A stretch of 64,000 nt of DNA from Nocardia sp. BSTN01. Its GTDB lineage: Bacteria; Actinomycetota; Actinomycetes; Mycobacteriales; Mycobacteriaceae. Below are positions 61,308-64,000 of this stretch, one piece after another. The position numbers and the translations under genes were made by a program. The notes under the pieces are model-generated. The model was not told the origin of the DNA and searched no databases. It saw only the letters and a program-made list of their open reading frames with translations. Position 1 is the stretch's first letter; each line of letters begins with the position of its first letter. The stretch lies in contig NZ_JADKYP010000028.1 in the NCBI RefSeq assembly GCF_015354405.1, forward strand, positions 21,499 through 85,498, read 5' to 3'.

Positions 61308-63113
61308 CTAGCCCGGCAACACCGGAATGGCGTTGGTGCCCAGGCCCTGGACCTCTCGCCAGAACCGTTCCGTATTGGGCTCCACGGATTGCAGTTGCAT
61401 GACCGCGCGTGAATCGGCGACGTACTGCTCGTCCGGGGAGGCGCTGACAACCCGCACCGGGGTGGTCAGGTTCCGGCTGGTGAACGGATTCGGCTGCGAT
61501 CCGTCGATGACGACCGACTGCACCGGATCGACGCTGCCCTCGCGGGCCACGATCAGGGTGTCGGCGCCGAGCCAGTCGGCCGAGACCGCGGGCGTGCTGA
61601 GACTCACGGCCACCGGCTGCGGCGAGGTGAGCGCGTACTTCCCGTCCCCCCTGGGTACCACCACCGCGACATAGACCTTGCCGCCGATGATCATCGCCGC
61701 CCGCGAGCCGGTACGCGAGATCCGCAGTTCGGTGATGGGCAGCCGCGGCGGAACCGATCCGGAGGAGCTGGCCGGCGCCACCGCGAACAAGTCGGAGGAG
61801 TCGACATCCTGTACCGACACATTGCCGTTGGCCTGGTCGTGCACGGCCCGGATGACGCGGTTGCCGTCCACGACCACCCACGCCGACCCACCGTCGAAGG
61901 CCCACGACGGCCGCGTGAAGCTGTTGCCCTGGGCCACCGGGAACGCCGTGCCGTCGTAGCTGCCGATGATCAACGTCTGCGCCGGCGCCGGCGCGGGCTG
62001 GCCGCTGTCGGCCACCGCCGCGACGAGTTTGCCGTCCTCGGACAGGCCGACCGACTGCAGATTGCGCGCTGCCCCGAAATATCCGGGTACCTGCACGACG
62101 GAGGTGTCGGTCACCTTCATCAGCGCACCGTCGCGCACCACGTGCAGGCCGATCTTGTTGTGCGCGCGGTTGATCACGTTGTAGTTGCCGACGTCGGCGA
62201 CCGACCAGCCGGATTCCGCATGCCGTTCGTCAAGCGGCTTACCGTCGCCGAACAAGAAGTACGGGCCCAGGATGTCGGCGCTCGACAGGGTCAGCACCAC
62301 CTGGGCGGCGAGCAGTTCCCTGCTGTGCGGATCCATTGCCCCCGTGCCGGTGAGGTCGACCCGGACGCCGCCGAGGCCCACACCCACACCCTCCGCGTCG
62401 CCATTGGCCTTGCTGATACCCCGCACGGTCACCGGATCGGCCAGCACGTTGCGCACGGCCGGCGCGAGGGCCTGCTGCGGCCCCTGCGAGAGCAGCGACA
62501 GCAGGACCTTGGTCAGCTGCTCCTTCCGGGCCGAGACCCACCGCAGGTCCGGCACCATCGCGGTTCCCTCGGTGTTGGCGAAGTTCACCGTGTAGCGCCG
62601 ATAGGATTTGTAGAAGGCGTTGCTGTCGATGGCGACGCCCGCGGGCAGGTCGTCGATCCGCCACTCGCCGCCGACCTTCGTCATCTCGATCTTGCTCTCG
62701 AGCAGATTGTCGACCGGACTGTAGGCGCCGTCGGCCTCCAGCTGCCCGACCTTGCGGGCGCGGATCTGATAGGTCGCCGTATTGTCCGACCGCGATTCGC
62801 GCAGCGTATCCGGCTTGTCGACGATGACCGTGCTGGCCGTGTCATCCCAGCTCTGGGCGGCCGCGGGGGTGAGGTACTGCCGAGCCGTCCGATGATGGTC
62901 GGTCGGGTCGGCGGTCGCCTCCAGGAAGTCGTGCAGCAGCAGATCCGGGTCGCGCCCGACGATCGGCGGATGCGGGCCGGTCGAGGTCGGTTCGTGATTG
63001 AGCGTGCCCAGCGCCTGTGGAGCAGAGGAATCCGGCAGATTCGCGCAGCCTGCGAGAACCAGCACGCAGCTGAACAGCGCGACGAGCAGCGTTGCCAGGC
63101 GGGTGCGGTTCAT
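61308..63113 (-). CDS. lpqB: lipoprotein LpqB
   Basis: A 601-residue exported lipoprotein with signal peptide [18 protein letters not shown] and lipobox LAGC. An N-terminal domain is followed by a GerMN domain ([20 protein letters not shown], then [15 protein letters not shown]) and a C-terminal beta-propeller with repeats such as [18 protein letters not shown] and [14 protein letters not shown]. In mycobacteria LpqB binds the sensor MtrB outside the membrane and tunes MtrAB signalling. The ATG overlaps the mtrB stop by 4 bp, keeping both proteins in ratio. Confidence 0.93.
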   Translation of the reverse strand: MNRTRLATLLVALFSCVLVLAGCANLPDSSAPQALGTLNHEPTSTGPHPPIVGRDPDLLLHDFLEATADPTDHHRTARQYLTPAAAQSWDDTASTVIVDKPDTLRESRSDNTATYQIRARKVGQLEADGAYSPVDNLLESKIEMTKVGGEWRIDDLPAGVAIDSNAFYKSYRRYTVNFANTEGTAMVPDLRWVSARKEQLTKVLLSLLSQGPQQALAPAVRNVLADPVTVRGISKANGDAEGVGVGLGGVRVDLTGTGAMDPHSRELLAAQVVLTLSSADILGPYFLFGDGKPLDERHAESGWSVADVGNYNVINRAHNKIGLHVVRDGALMKVTDTSVVQVPGYFGAARNLQSVGLSEDGKLVAAVADSGQPAPAPAQTLIIGSYDGTAFPVAQGNSFTRPSWAFDGGSAWVVVDGNRVIRAVHDQANGNVSVQDVDSSDLFAVAPASSSGSVPPRLPITELRISRTGSRAAMIIGGKVYVAVVVPRGDGKYALTSPQPVAVSLSTPAVSADWLGADTLIVAREGSVDPVQSVVIDGSQPNPFTSRNLTTPVRVVSASPDEQYVADSRAVMQLQSVEPNTERFWREVQGLGTNAIPVLPG

Positions 63114-64000
63114 GGATTGATGTCCTCTTTGTCGGCGGGTGCGGTGTCGTCCGAACCGCCCGCGCTCTCCCCCGCCGGTTTCGGCGATGTCCGCTCGGCC
63201 GCCGGTTCACTGTCCGGCGATTCCGACACGTCCTCGTCCACCGGCGTCGTCCGGGCCGACGGTTCGGCATCGACGTTCGCTTCGACGGTACCGGGAACGC
63301 TCGCGGGGCCGTCGGGCCCGTCGGCCGGTGTCGGGCTCGCGGCCGGATTCGCCGGATCGGCGTCCGCGGCCGGATCCACCGGGTCGTCCGCCGCGTCCAC
63401 CGAACCGCCGGGCAGGTCGGCCAGCCGCCGCTTGGGCGGTTCCAGTGACAGGGGGCTCGCGCCGAGTTTGCGTCCGCGCACCAGCGGCAGGGTCAGGCGG
63501 AAGCTCGCGCCCATGCCGGGTTCACCCCAGGCCTCGAGCCGTCCGTCGTGCAGATTCGCATCCTCCACGCTGATCGACAGACCCAGGCCGGTACCGCCGG
63601 AACGCCGCATCCGCGAGGGATCGGACCGCCAGAAGCGATTGAAGACCAGCTTCTCCTCGCCGGGCCGCAGTCCGACGCCCTGATCGCGCACCACCATCGC
63701 GACGGCGTTGGCGTCGACGTCTCCGCGCATCCGGATCAGGACCGGTTTGCCCTCGCTGTGATCGATGGCGTTGGCGAGCAGATTGCGCAGCACACGTTCG
63801 ACGCGGCGTGGATCGACCTCCGCGACCAGCGGTTCCTCGGGCAGATCCACCACCAGTTCGCAGCTGGATTCCTTGGCCAGATGCCGGACCGTGGAGACCG
63901 CGGCCCGCGCGCACATCCGCACGTCCAGCGATTCGATCTGCAATTCGGCCACGCCCGCGTCGTGGCGGCTGATCTCGAGCAGGTCGTTGAGCAGGCCCTC
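63110..64000 (-). CDS. mtrB: sensor histidine kinase MtrB, 5' part outside window
   Basis: The 3' 297 codons of MtrB; the transmembrane, HAMP and His-containing parts lie beyond the right edge. Visible are the end of the dimerisation helix ([16 protein letters not shown]) and the ATP-binding domain: N box [17 protein letters not shown]1 [15 protein letters not shown] box [13 protein letters not shown]2 GGTGLGLSI. After about residue 170 of this segment it carries a long disordered Ala/Pro/Asp/Glu tail. With MtrA it governs cell wall and division genes. Confidence 0.93.
   Translation of the reverse strand, partial: EGLLNDLLEISRHDAGVAELQIESLDVRMCARAAVSTVRHLAKESSCELVVDLPEEPLVAEVDPRRVERVLRNLLANAIDHSEGKPVLIRMRGDVDANAVAMVVRDQGVGLRPGEEKLVFNRFWRSDPSRMRRSGGTGLGLSISVEDANLHDGRLEAWGEPGMGASFRLTLPLVRGRKLGASPLSLEPPKRRLADLPGGSVDAADDPVDPAADADPANPAASPTPADGPDGPASVPGTVEANVDAEPSARTTPVDEDVSESPDSEPAAERTSPKPAGESAGGSDDTAPADKEDINP

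Overview
The window is high-GC DNA with short intergenic gaps and many GTG starts. It most likely comes from a mycolate-containing actinomycete, with Nocardia the best guess. The main reason is gene order. From about 19.0 to 28 kb and again from 47.4 kb to the right edge, it carries the relatives of Mycobacterium tuberculosis Rv3221A to Rv3245c: rshA-sigH, YedK, aroA, rsgA, secA1, an Rv3235-type protein, a WS/DGAT, an Rv3231c-like protein, the DesA3/Rv3230c desaturase pair, hpf, comF, lpqB and mtrB. The species cannot be fixed from the sequence alone.

1-11.2 kb is a metabolic and accessory block. It holds a gamma-glutamyl hydrolase (cut by the edge), a Baeyer-Villiger-type monooxygenase coupled to an acyl-CoA ligase, a TetR regulator, a PhyH-type 2-oxoglutarate dioxygenase behind a clear promoter/operator, a class III aminotransferase, a 7-TM gene broken by an in-frame TGA, an MFS permease and a secreted protein. 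It ends in a rearrangement scar in which a fadE fragment, an inverted piece of the same fadE and a fadD tail are fused.

11.2-19 kb holds oxidoreductases next to their regulators (OYE/MarR, quinone reductase/TetR, NDH-2-like/TetR), several with readable operators, plus an AraC regulator, trmO and a single-domain KOW protein. 19-28.6 kb is conserved backbone: ribosomal protein bL37, the RshA/SigH redox switch with a SigH-type promoter and two possible starts, ybaK, a MarR whose exporter is largely deleted, YedK, an aldehyde dehydrogenase, aroA, rsgA with an apparent CTG start, and HxlR.

28.6-47.3 kb interrupts the backbone order and looks accessory. It contains a truncated quinone reductase, a Uma2 nuclease, a type III-like modification/restriction pair with a divergent controller gene and two identical perfect palindromes, a Phd/VapC toxin-antitoxin pair, an overlapping WXG-type operon that may encode type VII secreted proteins, an XRE/DUF397 pair divergent from a DUF4254 gene, and a second type VII-associated set (EspG, PPE-like, helical protein, DUF3558 lipoprotein).

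47.4-64 kb returns to backbone: secA1, lipid genes (WS/DGAT, ferredoxin reductase, two tandem acyl-CoA desaturases sharing a 19-bp upstream motif), bluB, a thiolase, hpf, comFC, lpqB and the 3' part of mtrB. The desaturases and their reductase should form one membrane electron-transfer system. SigH/RshA should link thiol stress to transcription. No tRNA, rRNA, CRISPR array or insertion sequence was recognised.
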